DNA of 64,000 nucleotides, taken from the NCBI GenBank assembly GCA_937891015.1, contig CALAPY010000062.1, forward strand, positions 36,633 to 100,632. Direction: 5' to 3'. Below, one piece after another: positions 51,494 to 60,007 of the stretch. The translations under genes were made by a program, and so were the position numbers. The number at the start of each line of letters is the position of its first letter. Position 1 is the first letter of the stretch. Source of the DNA: UBA2108 sp002713215 (GTDB lineage Bacteria > Bacteroidota > Bacteroidia > Flavobacteriales_G > Salibacteraceae). The notes beneath the pieces are model-generated. The model saw only the letters and a program-made list of their open reading frames with translations. It was not told the DNA's origin and did not search any database.

Positions 51494-52198
51494 TTATCCA
51501 ATTACAAATATACTTGGCTTCTTGTGTAGGTCAATTTTGGTCTTTTTCCAGGCTTGAATTGTTTTTGTGGCTATTCTTTCATTTGAAACACTAATGTTGC
51601 TGGCTACACAAAGCTTTGTATTGGGGTTGCAGGTGCTTAATACCTCTTCCAGAATCTGATGGTTTCGGAATGGCGTTTCCATAAAAATCTGACTCTGCCT
51701 TTTATTCTTAGCATCCCGCTCCATTTGACGTATAAACTTAATTCTCTCGGATTTATCCTTGGGTATATAACCATGAAATATAAAAGACTGCCCGCTCATT
51801 CCACTTGCCATTAGCGCCATTAGAATGGAGGAGGGGCCGGTTAATGGAATCACCTGAATTCCTGCCTCATGAGCGAGCTCAACCATCGATGCGCCCGGGT
51901 CTGCTATTGCTGGGCATCCTGCTTCACTTATTATTCCTACATTTTTACCTGCCAAACATGATTTTAAATAGCCTATAAGTTCTTCAACCCGGGTTCTCTT
52001 GTTCAATGGATGAAGAATTAAATCATTTAAGGGTTTGGGGTATTCGATTCGCTTTAGGAAATGCCTTGCTGTTTTTTCTTTCTCTACAATAAACTCGTCC
52101 AGATCGTGAGTTATTTCAATGGTTTGGGCTGGAAGAATGGACATTTCATTCTCACCTCCCAACCCACAAGGAATAAGATACAGCTTACCCTTCGTCAT
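51494..52198 (-). CDS. RsmI-like SAM-dependent methyltransferase
   Basis: The 234-residue protein belongs to the tetrapyrrole-methylase-fold family that includes RsmI: NVGIISEAGCPAIADPGASM, IPLTGPSSILMALMASG and GYIPKDKSERI. RsmI itself methylates the ribose of C1402 in 16S rRNA. The N-terminus (KLYLIPCGLGGENEMSILP) differs from the typical RsmI start, LYVVATPIGNLxDit, so this is probably the Bacteroidota paralogue with an unknown RNA target. It overlaps the end of the phosphatase gene upstream by 14 bases. Confidence 0.8.
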   Translation of the reverse strand: MTKGKLYLIPCGLGGENEMSILPAQTIEITHDLDEFIVEKEKTARHFLKRIEYPKPLNDLILHPLNKRTRVEELIGYLKSCLAGKNVGIISEAGCPAIADPGASMVELAHEAGIQVIPLTGPSSILMALMASGMSGQSFIFHGYIPKDKSERIKFIRQMERDAKNKRQSQIFMETPFRNHQILEEVLSTCNPNTKLCVASNISVSNERIATKTIQAWKKTKIDLHKKPSIFVIG

Positions 52199-52664
52199 TC
52201 TGAAGGTTTTGAATTATTACATCACAAGCTTCATTCATCATTTGGTAGACGTTTTCGAAACCTTGTTCACCTCCGTAATAGGGATCAGGTACTTCATCAT
52301 TGGAGCCTGGGTTAGACAGGTTTAGCAACAAATCTACTTTGTTAGCATCCGATTCGTCACGGGCCAACGATAACACATTACCATAATTGCTACGATCCAT
52401 TACATAGATCTTATCAAATTGGTCGAAATCCGAAACCCCAAATTGACGACCTCTTAATGAACGAATATCAACCCCATGTTTTAAACCACTTTCAGTGCTT
52501 CGGGGATCCGGGCTTTGGCCAACATGATAATTAGCCGTTCCGGCAGAATCAACAATGGTATTTAAGTGGGTTTTATCCAATTTACTCCTAAGAATGCCTT
52601 CTGCTAGTGGTGAACGGCAGATATTGCCCAGGCAAACCATTAGAATTTTATTTGTATTGCTCAT
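52185..52664 (-). CDS. low-molecular-weight protein tyrosine phosphatase
   Basis: ATG 52664 is preferred over TTG 52673. The 159-residue protein has the P-loop VCLGNICRSP (Cys11, Arg17; C-x5-R) and the general-acid loop VPDPYYGGEQGF. It removes phosphate from phosphotyrosine or small arginine- or tyrosine-phosphate proteins, often in control of polysaccharide synthesis. Here its neighbour, overlapping by 14 bases, is an RsmI-like methyltransferase, so no link to capsule is visible. A TAGTTTTG box sits six bases upstream. Confidence 0.9.
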   Translation of the reverse strand: MSNTNKILMVCLGNICRSPLAEGILRSKLDKTHLNTIVDSAGTANYHVGQSPDPRSTESGLKHGVDIRSLRGRQFGVSDFDQFDKIYVMDRSNYGNVLSLARDESDANKVDLLLNLSNPGSNDEVPDPYYGGEQGFENVYQMMNEACDVIIQNLQNDEG

Positions 52665-52670
52665 AGCAGG

Positions 52671-52678
52671 CAAAACTA
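52671..52678 (-). promoter_or_regulatory. candidate -7 box TAGTTTTG directly before the phosphatase gene
   Basis: TAGTTTTG on the minus strand ends six bases before ATG 52664, suggesting a message that starts at or next to the start codon. Confidence 0.45.
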
Positions 52679-52768
52679 TTCTGAAATAATAATAATCAAT
52701 TATTTCCGTTCGTGATTTTGATGACCGTATTCAAAATGAATTTACCTTTGATATAAACAACAGTATTC

Positions 52769-53542
52769 ATGAAATCTGCAATAACCATTGTAATTCTTGG
52801 ATTGTCTCTTTTTACCTACGCACAGGATGAAATCTATTATGCTGACGGAAAGAAAGAAGAAGGTAAAGTACTGGAAGTAGGGCACAATTACATTGTTATT
52901 CGGGATAGTGTATCCGGGTTGTTTAAGGTTCATCGGGACGAAATATCGCTAATTGTATATCAGAATGGGAGTAGCGAAATTTTTAACCGCAGTTATCACG
53001 AAAGAAGCTCAAAGAAACCGGTTGGCGATAATACCAAGGTAAACTCCACCGTAGCTCCCGAAAAACTGATAAATCCAAATCAAATTAAACTTAACCTGGC
53101 TGCTTTGGCATTTGGAAACCTGGAGTTGGCTTATCAGCGTAAACTTATTCGCTTTATGGCTATAGAGATCCCTGTTGCAGTTGGCTGGGAGCATGGTGAA
53201 TCTCCTTATTTGATAAGAAAAGCCTATTCAATGGGTGTTAATCTTTTATTTTATCCCTTACCTCAGGAAAGTCCAATGCAGCTATATGTTGGTCCGAGTC
53301 TCGAAATAGGAAATGCTTATTACGATGAAGATACCCAATACAATTTCGGAGGATATTACGGGAGAAGTAGTCAGTATTCCAATTACATCAATGTAGCGGC
53401 AAGACTAGGGATGACTGCTCAATTGACTAAGCAATTTTCACTTGGAGTTGAGGTTGGTCCTGGAATTCGTCGGATTATTCAAACGAGCAATATTATTGCA
53501 CCCAGCATAGCTTTAAACTTTAACCTGTTGTACCACTTCTAG
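52769..53542 (+). CDS. outer-membrane barrel protein, type A of a duplicated pair (copy 1)
   Basis: The 257-residue product has a signal peptide (to FTYAQ, residue 19), an N-terminal beta module (about 20-75: DEIYYADGKKEEGKVLEVGH ... RDEISLIVYQNGSSEIF), a short linker and a C-terminal transmembrane barrel (about 100-257) ending in LLYHF. It aligns along its length with the product of 54506-55297. The N-terminal module is shared, in varied form, with the B-type genes. Function unknown. It is followed after two bases by its B partner. Confidence 0.75.
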   Translation: MKSAITIVILGLSLFTYAQDEIYYADGKKEEGKVLEVGHNYIVIRDSVSGLFKVHRDEISLIVYQNGSSEIFNRSYHERSSKKPVGDNTKVNSTVAPEKLINPNQIKLNLAALAFGNLELAYQRKLIRFMAIEIPVAVGWEHGESPYLIRKAYSMGVNLLFYPLPQESPMQLYVGPSLEIGNAYYDEDTQYNFGGYYGRSSQYSNYINVAARLGMTAQLTKQFSLGVEVGPGIRRIIQTSNIIAPSIALNFNLLYHF

Positions 53543-53544
53543 TT

Positions 53545-54375
53545 ATGTTGAGAATAATTCTAATAGGTATATGGTTGTGGGCGGGAATAATGAACTCCTT
53601 TGCACAGGATATCATGTACCGAAAAGACGGAGGGAAGGTACTTTGCAAGGTGGAGGAGGTATTGATTAAGGAAATCAAGTACAGAAAATACGACAACCTG
53701 AATGGACCATTGTATTCCGTTACTAAAAGAGAAATACTGGTCATTGTTTATGAAAACGGAACCTACGAATACCCAAATCTTGAGCCCAACGAATCAACAG
53801 ATCAAAAACCCCGCAGCGAATTTGAAACGGAAGTCAATTCAACTACGGAGGAAAGTTTAGCTAAGGATGATTTCTCCCGCAACTTATTCTCGATAAACCC
53901 ACTTAACCTTATTCATGGAAATATCAATATTGCATACGAGCGTTTGTTTTCCGAAGGTAAAGTAGGCTTACGACTTCCTCTAAAGATTGGATTTGATAAT
54001 AAGAACTTTAAAGATTACATCGGCCCTTCGGCAGTCAACCAAAAGGTAACCGGTTCGGTGGAGTTAGGTTTGATGGTTTACCCCTTTGGACAACAGGATA
54101 TTACTTATGTAGGAGGCATTGGAATAGAGGTGGGAGAACAGTACAATCAGCAGAGTTATTCTGTTTATGCTCCTTCGGGGTATAATGTTTACATTTATAA
54201 TTACGATGTGGCTACTTATGGAACTATGTACTTCTATAATGGGTTCCGAGTCAATCCCAATCGCCATTTTAATATGTCTTTTCTCGTAGGCATGGGACCT
54301 AAACGGTATTTCAATACTAAGAAAGTGGTTGAATTCGGTATGAACCTATCTTTTAACCTCGGATTCGCATTTTAG
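53545..54375 (+). CDS. outer-membrane barrel protein, type B of a duplicated pair (copy 1)
   Basis: A 276-residue protein with a signal peptide (to NSFAQ), an N-terminal beta module (DIMYRKDGGKVLCKVEEVLI ... KREILVIVYENGTYEYPN), a linker rich in Glu, Ser and Thr, and a barrel (about 108-276) ending in LGFAF. It is the paralogue of 55300-56118. The start follows the A gene by two bases. Modules of the form DGxxxxCKVEEV ... YENGTYEYP occur in other Bacteroidota outer-membrane proteins of unknown role. Confidence 0.75.
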   Translation: MLRIILIGIWLWAGIMNSFAQDIMYRKDGGKVLCKVEEVLIKEIKYRKYDNLNGPLYSVTKREILVIVYENGTYEYPNLEPNESTDQKPRSEFETEVNSTTEESLAKDDFSRNLFSINPLNLIHGNINIAYERLFSEGKVGLRLPLKIGFDNKNFKDYIGPSAVNQKVTGSVELGLMVYPFGQQDITYVGGIGIEVGEQYNQQSYSVYAPSGYNVYIYNYDVATYGTMYFYNGFRVNPNRHFNMSFLVGMGPKRYFNTKKVVEFGMNLSFNLGFAF

Positions 54376-54403
54376 AATTCTTCCCGGATAATTTACATCT
54401 GCT

Positions 54404-54429
54404 AATTGCAATTTTGATTTTTTGCAATT
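54404..54429 (+). terminator. hairpin between the two gene pairs
   Basis: AATTGCAA (54404-54411) pairs with TTGCAATT (54422-54429) around a ten-base T-rich loop, 29 bases after the stop of the first pair. It lacks a clear T tail, so termination is only likely, not certain. Confidence 0.4.
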
Positions 54430-54505
54430 GTAATTTCCCTCACCGTGAAATTCGCAAACGGCTTCGTAGCACGACTTCATTCCTTTGGATTGAAAATTAG
54501 TTGTT

Positions 54506-55297
54506 ATGAAAAAGATCGTATTCGTATTATTAATAGCCTTTCCAATTGCTCTGCAGGCACAGGATAAAATTTATTTCGCCGATGGTAAAATGGAAGAAGG
54601 CCGAGTGCTGGAAGTTGATCGCGATTATATCCTAATCGAAGATCAGGAAGAAAGAAAAACAAAAATACCCCGGGCAGAAGTATCGCTCATTGTATACAGC
54701 AATGGAAAAAGCGAAGTATTCAATAAAAACTACCACAAAAGATCAGAGAAAAAGCCCGTTCAACCTAAAAAGCCTAATAAAATGGAGAAATTAACTCCAT
54801 CTATCGTTCGTCCCAACCAACTCAAATTGAACCTGGCTGCATTCATTAACGGAACGGCCGAATTGGCTTATCAACGAATGATGACCCGCTATATGGCTCT
54901 CGAGTTTCCCTTATCGTATGGTTGGGAAGCCGGAGAAGAGCCATATTATTTCCGCAAGCGATACTCTTTTGGGTTGAATATATTGTTCTATCCGTTGGAT
55001 GAAGAAAGTATTTTTCAAATCTATCTGGGGCCTGGATTTGAAGCGGGGTATGCCTACTTCAGCGAGTCATTACTGGAAGATTTTTACCATCCATCCGGTG
55101 TGTACTATCAGCCTGCTGTTACAGGAACATTTTCGAATTACATAAACATTGCATTTAAGCTTGGCTTTGCGTTTCAACTCTCCAAAAATGTTGCTCTTGG
55201 AGTAGAGCTAACGCCTGGGATTCGCCAAGGGGCAAGTGATATCAATTTAATTATGCCATCATTCAGTTACAACTATAATCTTATTTATCAATTTTAG
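54506..55297 (+). CDS. outer-membrane barrel protein, type A of a duplicated pair (copy 2)
   Basis: The 263-residue protein mirrors the A gene at 52769: signal peptide to LQAQ, module DKIYFADGKMEEGRVLEVDR ... RAEVSLIVYSNGKSEVFNKN, linker rich in Lys and Pro, and a barrel ending in LIYQF. Shared blocks such as IKLNLAA/LKLNLAA and TPGIRQG/GPGIRRI place it as a true tandem copy. Its B partner starts two bases after its stop, as in copy 1. Confidence 0.75.
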   Translation: MKKIVFVLLIAFPIALQAQDKIYFADGKMEEGRVLEVDRDYILIEDQEERKTKIPRAEVSLIVYSNGKSEVFNKNYHKRSEKKPVQPKKPNKMEKLTPSIVRPNQLKLNLAAFINGTAELAYQRMMTRYMALEFPLSYGWEAGEEPYYFRKRYSFGLNILFYPLDEESIFQIYLGPGFEAGYAYFSESLLEDFYHPSGVYYQPAVTGTFSNYINIAFKLGFAFQLSKNVALGVELTPGIRQGASDINLIMPSFSYNYNLIYQF

Positions 55298-55299
55298 TC

Positions 55300-56118
55300 A
55301 TGAGAAAACAAATAATCTTAATCGTCTTTTTTGCTAATAGTGTTATGGGATCCTTTGCTCAGGATGTTATTTACAAGAAAAACGGAGAGCAAATTCATTG
55401 TAAAGTAGAAGAAGTATCCGAAGATCGGGTCAAATACCGAAGAGAGGATAACGAAGAAGGGCCTTTGTATTCCATGTTTAAACGGGAGGTATTGGTTATA
55501 ACGTATGAAAATGGAACCTATGAGTATCCAAACGTGATTACGCAATCAGAAATTAAACCCAATCCGGTAAGTGAACCTGGGACCGAAAAAGAGAGGGAAG
55601 AATTCCGTGACTTTAATCGAAATTTCATTGGAATAAATCTGCTCAATCTATATCATGGAAATTTAAACCTGTCCTATCAACATATCTTTTCATCGGGTAA
55701 GGTGGCCATTCGGTTCCCGATAAAAATTGGATTTGATAACCTGAATCACCAGGATTATTATTTTCCATCGCTGGTCGATCAAAAGGTAATAGGGTCAATC
55801 GAAGCGGACCTTCTGTTTTTTCCTGCCGGCCAGCGATGGGTGTCTTATGTTAATGGGATAGGAGTGGAAGCCGGGGCGCTCAATTCATTTACCGAGAGTA
55901 ACTCGTCTGTTAGCTCCCTGGGGAATTCGGTTCAGTATTATACTCACGTTACTAAAACTTATACAACCCTGTATTTCTATAATGGATTTACTATTAAAGC
56001 AGGTAAGAATTTTGGAATGTCGGTATTGTTGGGGATTGGCCCCAAGAAGTTTTTGGATAGCCGAAACAGATTGGAGTTTATGACCAATTTTTCATTCAAT
56101 ATGGGTTACTCCTTCTAA
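55300..56118 (+). CDS. outer-membrane barrel protein, type B of a duplicated pair (copy 2)
   Basis: The 272-residue protein mirrors the B gene at 53545: signal peptide to GSFAQ, module DVIYKKNGEQIHCKVEEVSE ... KREVLVITYENGTYEYPN, a linker, and a barrel ending in MGYSF. Blocks such as KIGFDN, LYFYNGF and GPKKFLDSR/GPKRYFNTK are shared. The rank of similarity between A and B is lower than between copies, so A and B had split before the pair was duplicated. Confidence 0.75.
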   Translation: MRKQIILIVFFANSVMGSFAQDVIYKKNGEQIHCKVEEVSEDRVKYRREDNEEGPLYSMFKREVLVITYENGTYEYPNVITQSEIKPNPVSEPGTEKEREEFRDFNRNFIGINLLNLYHGNLNLSYQHIFSSGKVAIRFPIKIGFDNLNHQDYYFPSLVDQKVIGSIEADLLFFPAGQRWVSYVNGIGVEAGALNSFTESNSSVSSLGNSVQYYTHVTKTYTTLYFYNGFTIKAGKNFGMSVLLGIGPKKFLDSRNRLEFMTNFSFNMGYSF

Positions 56119-56130
56119 ATACTTGTTAGA

Positions 56131-56901
56131 CTACTTCTTCTTAAAAGAATTAATGGCATTTCGGGTGAATTCACTCAACACCAATTTACCGCTCATTGCA
56201 GTTCGTTCAAGTAATAACTCATCCCAGTGGTCTGTTCCTTCCCAGAAAACCTGCTTAAGCATGCTCATAGCCTCAGGGTTTGATTTAGCCAGTTTCTTTG
56301 CCAATATATTTATGGCTTCATCCATTTCTTCGGCAGAGTCAAAAATTTCGGCGTACAGCCCTTTTTCACGTGCCCAGTCTGCAGAATACCATTCAGTGGC
56401 ATTAATAGCCATCATGCTCATAGCGCTCGTGCCTACTTTGCGTTCTACTGCTGGCCCAACCACAAATGGTCCTATTCCAACAGCCAATTCGCTCAGTTTA
56501 ACCGAAGCAAATTTTGTAGCGTAACAAAAATCGACCGCGCTGGCCATTCCAACCCCGCCACCTACAGCTTTACCCTGAACTCGTCCAATTATTAGTTTGG
56601 GGCATTTCCGGGCTGCATTAATCACGTTGGCAAAACCCGAAAAGAACTTTTTACCCGTTTCTAAATCGTCAATGGAAATTAATTCGTCGAACGAAGCACC
56701 GGCGCAGAATGCTCGTTCTCCAGATGATTTTAGTACAATAACCTTTACAGCCTCGTTATTACCAAGCTCAGTGATAGTATCAGCCAGTTTAGCTAATATT
56801 TTGCCAGGTAATGAGTTGCTAAGGGGGTGAAAGAATTCAATGGTAGCGATGTCTTCCTGGATAGAATAATCAACGCTTCCCTGATGGACGGCTTCATTCA
56901 T
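56131..56901 (-). CDS. enoyl-CoA hydratase/isomerase family protein
   Basis: A 256-residue crotonase-fold protein: AFCAGASFDELI (first oxyanion-hole strand), GRVQGKAVGGGVGMASAVDFCYAT, FASVKLSELAVGIGPFVVGP. The second catalytic Glu of hydratases falls in LSEL here, and the first one lies in VGGGVGMA, where Ala or Gly replaces it, so true hydratase activity is uncertain; isomerase or other crotonase chemistry is possible. It may act in fatty or amino acid degradation. It stands alone, convergent with the barrel genes. Confidence 0.8.
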   Translation of the reverse strand: MNEAVHQGSVDYSIQEDIATIEFFHPLSNSLPGKILAKLADTITELGNNEAVKVIVLKSSGERAFCAGASFDELISIDDLETGKKFFSGFANVINAARKCPKLIIGRVQGKAVGGGVGMASAVDFCYATKFASVKLSELAVGIGPFVVGPAVERKVGTSAMSMMAINATEWYSADWAREKGLYAEIFDSAEEMDEAINILAKKLAKSNPEAMSMLKQVFWEGTDHWDELLLERTAMSGKLVLSEFTRNAINSFKKK

Positions 56902-56965
56902 AGAATTTGAAATATAACTCAGATAGAAAGACGATATACTTAAAGAGCATACCGTAAATAATTAA

Positions 56966-57511
56966 TTAGGCCTTTATTTTCGCTAACTCCTTACGATCAA
57001 CAAATGCGTAACCACCAAATAGAATAGCGCTAAATAAAACAGTACTCATTAGCGTATTCGCAAAAAACGGAAGAGCAGCAACATAACAAGCCATTAAACC
57101 TTCTGCTGTTTGTGGATAAAGAACTCCTGCCATCCAATAACCAAAATTGGTAAACAGAAAAAAGAAGACTGCTGATAGAATACTTCCGCCTAACACCGAA
57201 GCAATGTTTACTTTTTTAAGTATAAAGCCTAGTGCTGCAATTACCACAAATGAAGCATAAACCCAAAGCATTCCCGGATAATAAAGGCTAAAGCCATCCG
57301 CAGCATAAATGGTGTTGTTGAGTACTATATCGGAAAGGAGCAAAGCACCCAATGGAAGCAATAGCTTAAGGTATTTATGATTAACCACCACACCGCCAAA
57401 CAAAGCAATGGAACCTATAGCAGTAAAGTTAGGAGGGTGAGGGAGTAGTCTACTTAGCGCGGCTACTGTAATAAGCGATAAGAAAATCCAAATGTTCTTG
57501 TTCTTTGACAT
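56966..57511 (-). CDS. DUF6580-like membrane protein
   Basis: ATG 57511 (MSKNKNIWIFLSLITVAALS) is preferred to 57577, as the upstream residues are not conserved-looking. The 181-residue protein has five or six membrane helices, with LLPHPPNFTAIGSIALFGG and FGYWMAG. The helix pattern resembles ECF-transporter substrate-binding subunits, and I place it in DUF6580 from memory. The substrate is unknown; cobalamin or other vitamins are possible but unsupported. A TAGTTTTG box is 28 bases upstream. Confidence 0.65.
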   Translation of the reverse strand: MSKNKNIWIFLSLITVAALSRLLPHPPNFTAIGSIALFGGVVVNHKYLKLLLPLGALLLSDIVLNNTIYAADGFSLYYPGMLWVYASFVVIAALGFILKKVNIASVLGGSILSAVFFFLFTNFGYWMAGVLYPQTAEGLMACYVAALPFFANTLMSTVLFSAILFGGYAFVDRKELAKIKA

Positions 57512-57539
57512 AGCAGTAATTGTTTGTGGCAAAACTAAA

Positions 57540-57547
57540 AAAAATGA
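57540..57547 (-). promoter_or_regulatory. candidate -7 box TAGTTTTG of the DUF6580-like gene
   Basis: TAGTTTTG on the minus strand ends 28 bases before ATG 57511, which it supports; ATG 57577 would lie upstream of the box. Confidence 0.5.
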
Positions 57548-57803
57548 AGCCTGAAAGGTGTTATTTTCTAACTTCAAAATAAGTTTCTAATTCTTTTTTT
57601 GGGATTTATAAAACGGTGCACTTGATTTCAAAATTCTTATTATTTTTATAACCATTCAAGTAAATTTTTGTTTGATGAAACTGTCTGCTCAAGAATATTA
57701 TTTTGGCAGATGTAAAAAAAATATAACTTTAGCTTAAAGCGCTTGTCATATCTATCTTTATGCTAATTTTACTTCTCTTGAAAATCAAGTTTTGATGTGA
57801 GTC

Positions 57804-59999
57804 ATGGCAGATCTTAATGAATCATTAAAAAAGTATTTTGGCTTTAATAATTTTAAAGGCGAACAAAAAGAAATTATTCAAAACGTACTTGATGGTAAGG
57901 ATACATTTGTGATAATGCCCACCGGTGGTGGAAAATCCATGTGTTACCAACTGCCTGCTCTTATCCTTGATGGTACTGCGTTAATTATTTCACCGTTGAT
58001 TGCCCTGATGAAAAATCAGGTGGATAGTATTCGAGGCGTTTCTGAAAAAGACAGTATTGCACACTTTTTAAACTCTTCTTTAAATAAATCCGATCAGTTA
58101 AGGGTTAAAGATGACCTGAGAAAAGGGAAGACAAAGATTTTATATATAGCACCGGAGACTTTAACGAAGAAAGAAACCATTGATTTCTTTAAGGAATTGA
58201 AGATTTCTTTGGTCGCAGTTGATGAAGCACACTGTATTTCAGAGTGGGGGCACGATTTCAGACCAGAGTACAGGCGAATAAAGGAAATGATCAAGGGAAT
58301 TGATTCTGATATTCCCGTTATGGCACTTACAGCAACTGCAACACCCAAGGTACAGGGCGATATTCAGAAAAACCTGGGCATGTCAGATGCGACCGTTTTT
58401 AAGGCATCTTTTAATCGTGAAAACCTTTTTTACGAAGTGCGGCCTAAGGTGGATGTACTCAAGCAGATTATCCTCTTTGCAAAAGAAAGAAAGGGTAAGT
58501 CAGGTATTATTTATTGCTTGAGCCGTAAAAAGGTGGAAGAACTGGCAGAAACCCTTCAGGTGAATGGAATTAAAGCATTGCCTTATCATGCGGGATTTGA
58601 TTCCAATACACGAGCGGGTAATCAGGATAAGTTTCTGAATGAAGATACCGATGTTATTGTAGCCACCATAGCCTTTGGGATGGGAATCGACAAACCCGAT
58701 GTACGTTATGTCATTCATCATGACATGCCCAAGAGCTTAGAGGGCTATTACCAGGAAACGGGTAGGGCAGGTCGAGATGGTGGAGAAGGTCATTGCCTGG
58801 CTTTTTACGATTATAAGGACATCGAAAAACTAGAAAAATTCATGGCAGGTAAACCTGTTGCAGAACAGGAAGTTGGCCGGCAGCTACTGGAAGAGGTAGT
58901 TGCTTATGCTGAAACGGCTATGTCCAGAAGAAAATTCCTGCTTCATTATTTTGGTGAAGAGTTTGACGAAGAGGATGGTGTTGGTGCTAAGATGGACGAT
59001 AACGCAGTTAACCCAAGACCACGGGAAGAAGGTAGTGATAAAGTGAAGCTGGTTCTGGATTGCATTAATGAACTGAGAGAGACCGCTAAGGCCAAATACG
59101 TTATCAAAATTTTATTGGGAGTTTCCGACTCGGAGGTAAAATCGTATAAGCACGATAAAAACGAATGCTTTGGTAAAGGAAAAGATCGTGAGCAATCGTT
59201 TTGGATGGCAGTAATTCGGCAAGTGATTGTTGCCAAACTGTTAAGGAAAGAAATTGAATCTTACGGAGTCTTAAAATTAACGGATACTGGTCGGGATTTT
59301 ATTGCCAACCCAAAACCATTTACCATTATTCTGGATCATGATTACGTTTCAAGAGCAGAGGATGATAGTGTAATTCTTAACCAAAAAGCGGGTGGGGGAG
59401 CTACCGATGAGAACTTGTTTAAGTTATTGAAAGACATTACCAAAAGTATTTCCAAGGCCAAGAATGTACCTCCGTTTGCCGTATTCCAGGAAACTTCTCT
59501 TATGGAGATGGCGACTCAATACCCCATTACCATGGAAGAGTTGACCAATATTCAGGGTGTTGGAATGGGTAAGGCTAACAAGTTTGGTTCAGAAATTATT
59601 GCGGCCATTGCTGAGTATGTAGAGGAAAATAACATTGAACGGCCTCAGGATTTTGTGGTTAAATCTGTGGTTAATAAATCCGGTACCAAGGTTTATATCA
59701 TTCAGAACATTGACCGTAAAAGAAACCTGGAAGATATTGCCAGTGCTAAAGGGCTAACCTTTGACGAATTGTTGACCGAAATTGAAAACATTGTTGATTC
59801 CGGAACCCGTGTAAACCTGGATTACTACCTAAATGCTGTATTGGATGAGGACAAACAGGAAGAGTTATTTGACTTCTTTCAGGACGATGCTGAAACAGGA
59901 ACAGTCGAGGAGGCTATGGAAGAGCTAGCCGATGAAGATTACAAAGAGGATGACATTCGTTTAATGCGCATCAAGTTTATGTCGGAAACAGCTAATTAG
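57804..59999 (+). CDS. recQ: ATP-dependent DNA helicase RecQ
   Basis: The 731-residue protein has all RecQ parts: motif 0 FGFNNFKGEQKEII, Walker A PTGGGKSMCYQLPAL, DEAH box VAVDEAHCISEWGHDFR, MALTATATP, the RecQ-typical QETGRAGRDG, then an RQC-like winged-helix region and an HRDC-like region (about 545-615). The zinc-binding cysteines of typical RQC domains are not obvious, as in many longer Bacteroidota RecQ proteins. It unwinds DNA 3' to 5' in repair and recombination. It ends convergent with the hydrolase gene inside a 14-base palindrome (59995-60008). Confidence 0.93.
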   Translation: MADLNESLKKYFGFNNFKGEQKEIIQNVLDGKDTFVIMPTGGGKSMCYQLPALILDGTALIISPLIALMKNQVDSIRGVSEKDSIAHFLNSSLNKSDQLRVKDDLRKGKTKILYIAPETLTKKETIDFFKELKISLVAVDEAHCISEWGHDFRPEYRRIKEMIKGIDSDIPVMALTATATPKVQGDIQKNLGMSDATVFKASFNRENLFYEVRPKVDVLKQIILFAKERKGKSGIIYCLSRKKVEELAETLQVNGIKALPYHAGFDSNTRAGNQDKFLNEDTDVIVATIAFGMGIDKPDVRYVIHHDMPKSLEGYYQETGRAGRDGGEGHCLAFYDYKDIEKLEKFMAGKPVAEQEVGRQLLEEVVAYAETAMSRRKFLLHYFGEEFDEEDGVGAKMDDNAVNPRPREEGSDKVKLVLDCINELRETAKAKYVIKILLGVSDSEVKSYKHDKNECFGKGKDREQSFWMAVIRQVIVAKLLRKEIESYGVLKLTDTGRDFIANPKPFTIILDHDYVSRAEDDSVILNQKAGGGATDENLFKLLKDITKSISKAKNVPPFAVFQETSLMEMATQYPITMEELTNIQGVGMGKANKFGSEIIAAIAEYVEENNIERPQDFVVKSVVNKSGTKVYIIQNIDRKRNLEDIASAKGLTFDELLTEIENIVDSGTRVNLDYYLNAVLDEDKQEELFDFFQDDAETGTVEEAMEELADEDYKEDDIRLMRIKFMSETAN

Positions 60000-60007
60000 A
60001 ATTCTAA

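Noticed and set aside
56123..56524. 133-codon plus-strand ORF
   Set aside because: It lies wholly within the enoyl-CoA hydratase gene on the other strand and has no protein-like pattern of its own.
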